NCBI GenBank assembly: GCA_947176715.1
Contig: CAMWRR010000109.1
Location: 1 to 6,493 of the forward strand
DNA from: an uncultured Rikenellaceae bacterium
Lineage (GTDB): Bacteria; Bacteroidota; Bacteroidia; Bacteroidales; Rikenellaceae
Direction: 5' to 3'
Length of the DNA stretch: 6,493 nt
The notes below the pieces were generated by a model. That model was not told the DNA's origin, did not search any database, and saw nothing but the letters and a program-made list of their open reading frames with translations. Positions 5,218 through 6,493 of this stretch are shown here, in pieces. The position numbers were made by a program, and so were the translations under genes. Numbering within the stretch: the stretch's first letter is position 1; each line of letters starts with the position of its first letter.

Positions 5218-5679
5218 TCATATCTCCCCGGCCTGTCGGAGACCGTCTCCGAGTGCCATGTGCAGTACGGGATACTCTCTGCCGCTGTCGTCGGTCTCGT
5301 CGCGCGACACCGTCTCGAAGCCGAGGTGTTCGTAAAAGGCGCGTGCCCCGTGGTTTTGTTCGTTGACATCCACATAGCGCGCCCCCGCCTCCACGGCTAT
5401 TCTCATCAACAAGCTCCCGGCTCCGAGGCCGAAATATGCCGGGTCGACGAATAGCATCTCCACCTTGTCGCCGCCTATCGCCATGAAGGCCGCCGGATGT
5501 CCGTCGCACTCCAGATAGCGGGTGTCGAGCGCCGCGAACCCATCGCGCACCACCGAACGGAAGAAGACGATATCCTCTTCGGAGACGAAATGGTGCGTGG
5601 CCATCACCGATCGCTCCCATAGCTCCGCAAGGTCGTCATATACCGAGGCGTCGGCTCTCTTTATTGTGAAATCGGGCAT
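5218..5679 (-). CDS. YjaB-like GNAT N-acetyltransferase
   Basis: A 153-residue single-domain GNAT acetyltransferase resembling E. coli YjaB (147 residues), a predicted cytoplasmic protein/small-molecule N-acetyltransferase that uses acetyl-CoA. Shared blocks are LWERSVMATHHFVS (20-33), the strand and acetyl-CoA loop MLFVDPAYFGLGAGSLL (75-91, with G84-x-G86-x-G88), VNEQN (105-109), AFYEHLGF (114-121) and the YjaB-type ending DETDDSGREYPVLHM (127-141). I start at the ATG at 5679 because the protein then begins MPDFTIKRA, a normal GNAT N-terminus. The frame is open to 5775, but that extension overlaps dxs. The gene lies 38 bases after the dxs stop and 13 bases before the GNAT-hydrolase gene, so it is almost certainly co-transcribed with both. 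Its physiological substrate is unknown. It is unrelated in subfamily to the GNAT domain downstream (Acetyltransf_3 type), so this is not a recent tandem duplication. Confidence 0.88.
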   Translation of the reverse strand: MPDFTIKRADASVYDDLAELWERSVMATHHFVSEEDIVFFRSVVRDGFAALDTRYLECDGHPAAFMAIGGDKVEMLFVDPAYFGLGAGSLLMRIAVEAGARYVDVNEQNHGARAFYEHLGFETVSRDETDDSGREYPVLHMALGDGLRQAGEI

Positions 5680-5717
5680 CTCTCTGACAGATAAAGTGTT
5701 GTGTGTAAAGCGCAGTA

Positions 5718-6493
5718 CTATCTTCCCGCCATCTGACGTATGGTCCGTTTTATGCCGTTTTTGTCTATACCGCACTGTGCGGCCAGCTCGTCTACGCTAC
5801 CGTGCTCAATGAACCGGTCGGGAATGCCCAAGCGTACCACGCGGTGGGGTCCGCTTTCGGGCAACGACGAGAAGAACTCCAACGCCGCACTGCCTACGCC
5901 TCCGGCCACAGAGCCGTTTTCCAACGTTATTATCTTGTCGAATCCGTTCCACACGCGTGTCAGCATAGCCTCGTCCAGCGGTTTTGCGAAACGGAGGTCG
6001 ATGTGTTCCACCGATATGCCCTCTTCGGCCAGCTCGTCGATGGCATCGGCGGCCTCGTTGCCGACGGGACCGAAGCTGAGCAGGGCCATGTCGCGTCCGT
6101 GGCTCAGCACACGCGAGGTGCCGCGCTCAATGTACTCGAAATCGTTGTGCCAGTCGTCGCCGCGGTAGCCCTCGCCGCGCGGGTAGCGTATAATATAGGT
6201 GCCGCAGGGCGATGCCTGTGCCGAGTACATCATGTTGCGTAGCTCGCATTCGTCGTATGGCGAGGCTACGGTTATGCCCGGCACCGTTCTGAAGCACGCT
6301 ATGTCGAACGCGCCGTGGTGTGTGGAGCCGTCTTCGCCAACGAGGCCCGCACGGTCGAGGCACAGCACCACGTCTACCCCCTGCAGCGCCACGTCGTGTA
6401 TGACGTTGTCGTAGGCCCTCTGAAGGAATGACGAATATATGTTGCAGTAGTAGAACAGCACCTGTGTGGACAGACCGCCAGGTAATGTGACCG
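5718..6493 (-). CDS. dxs: 1-deoxy-D-xylulose-5-phosphate synthase, C-terminal part (5' end outside window)
   Basis: The frame is open through the right edge. About 257 codons of the C-terminal part are visible, roughly 40% of a normal DXS of about 630 residues. DXS is a thiamin-diphosphate enzyme that condenses pyruvate with glyceraldehyde-3-phosphate, the first step of the MEP isoprenoid pathway. The visible part holds the end of the pyrimidine-binding transketolase domain, with CNIYSSFLQRAYD, IHDVALQ and DRAGLVGEDGSTHHGAFD. The transketolase C-terminal domain follows, with LLSFGPVGNEA, DLRFAKPLDE and ENGSVAGGVGSA. The catalytic Glu of the family AEQHAVTF motif should lie just outside the window. 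The GTG at 6461 should not be taken as a start, because homology continues upstream. Sequence next to the edge departs from the family norm (see findings). It heads the transcription unit with the two downstream GNAT genes and ends with TAG at 5718-5720. Confidence 0.96.
   Translation of the reverse strand, partial: VTLPGGLSTQVLFYYCNIYSSFLQRAYDNVIHDVALQGVDVVLCLDRAGLVGEDGSTHHGAFDIACFRTVPGITVASPYDECELRNMMYSAQASPCGTYIIRYPRGEGYRGDDWHNDFEYIERGTSRVLSHGRDMALLSFGPVGNEAADAIDELAEEGISVEHIDLRFAKPLDEAMLTRVWNGFDKIITLENGSVAGGVGSAALEFFSSLPESGPHRVVRLGIPDRFIEHGSVDELAAQCGIDKNGIKRTIRQMAGR

Noticed and set aside
4518..5366. Plus-strand 282-codon frame opposite the GNAT domain
   Set aside because: Long open antisense frames are common opposite GC-rich genes. 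The opposite strand carries the clear GNAT motifs.
5205..5375. N-terminal extension of the GNAT-hydrolase protein
   Set aside because: The extension overlaps the C-terminal part of the YjaB-like gene in another frame and is Arg/Thr-rich shadow sequence. GNAT homology begins at MKIYIETERL (5204).
5680..5775. N-terminal extension of the YjaB-like protein
   Set aside because: It overlaps the end of dxs and has no resemblance to GNAT N-termini. MPDFTIKRA at 5679 is a normal start.

Overview
The window looks like a chromosomal, mostly housekeeping segment from a member of the Bacteroidales; I do not assign a genus. Three things support this. A textbook Bacteroidetes promoter (TTTG, 20 bases, TATATTTG) lies upstream of the first gene. 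Translation-start leaders are A-rich, with little Shine-Dalgarno character. The set also includes a bacterial glutaminyl-tRNA synthetase and a Bacteroidales-style rubrerythrin and DXS.

Layout. Positions 1-53 hold the terminator of a plus-strand gene that lies outside the window. Positions 54-370 are non-coding and contain two hairpins, the promoter and a 5' leader that can fold as an H-type pseudoknot. They lead into a plus-strand DUF805 membrane protein (371-736), which ends in a strong terminator. Everything after that is on the minus strand. Reading in the direction of transcription, an operon enters from the right edge with dxs (isoprenoid synthesis, cut by the window edge). It continues with a YjaB-like GNAT acetyltransferase 38 bases later. 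After another 13 bases comes an unusual two-domain protein that joins a RimJ/RimL-type GNAT domain to a lipase-like alpha/beta hydrolase. A gap of about 525 bases follows (3305-3830). It holds a GC-rich, hairpin-rich islet with a doubtful 93-residue reading frame, plus a probable glnS promoter. Then come glnS (glutaminyl-tRNA synthetase) and, 65 bases further on, a rubrerythrin gene that ends in a clear terminator.

How the parts fit together. dxs makes the first intermediate of the MEP pathway. The two acetyltransferases behind it share its transcription unit but have no evident pathway link to it. glnS and rubrerythrin may be one transcript, since I see no convincing promoter or terminator between them. 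They would pair tRNA charging with peroxide detoxification.

The points most worth a second look are the GNAT-hydrolase fusion, the geometrically plausible pseudoknot in the DUF805 leader, and the unexplained structured intergenic islet upstream of glnS. I found no mobile element, CRISPR array, tRNA or rRNA. I cannot claim a complete new system here.
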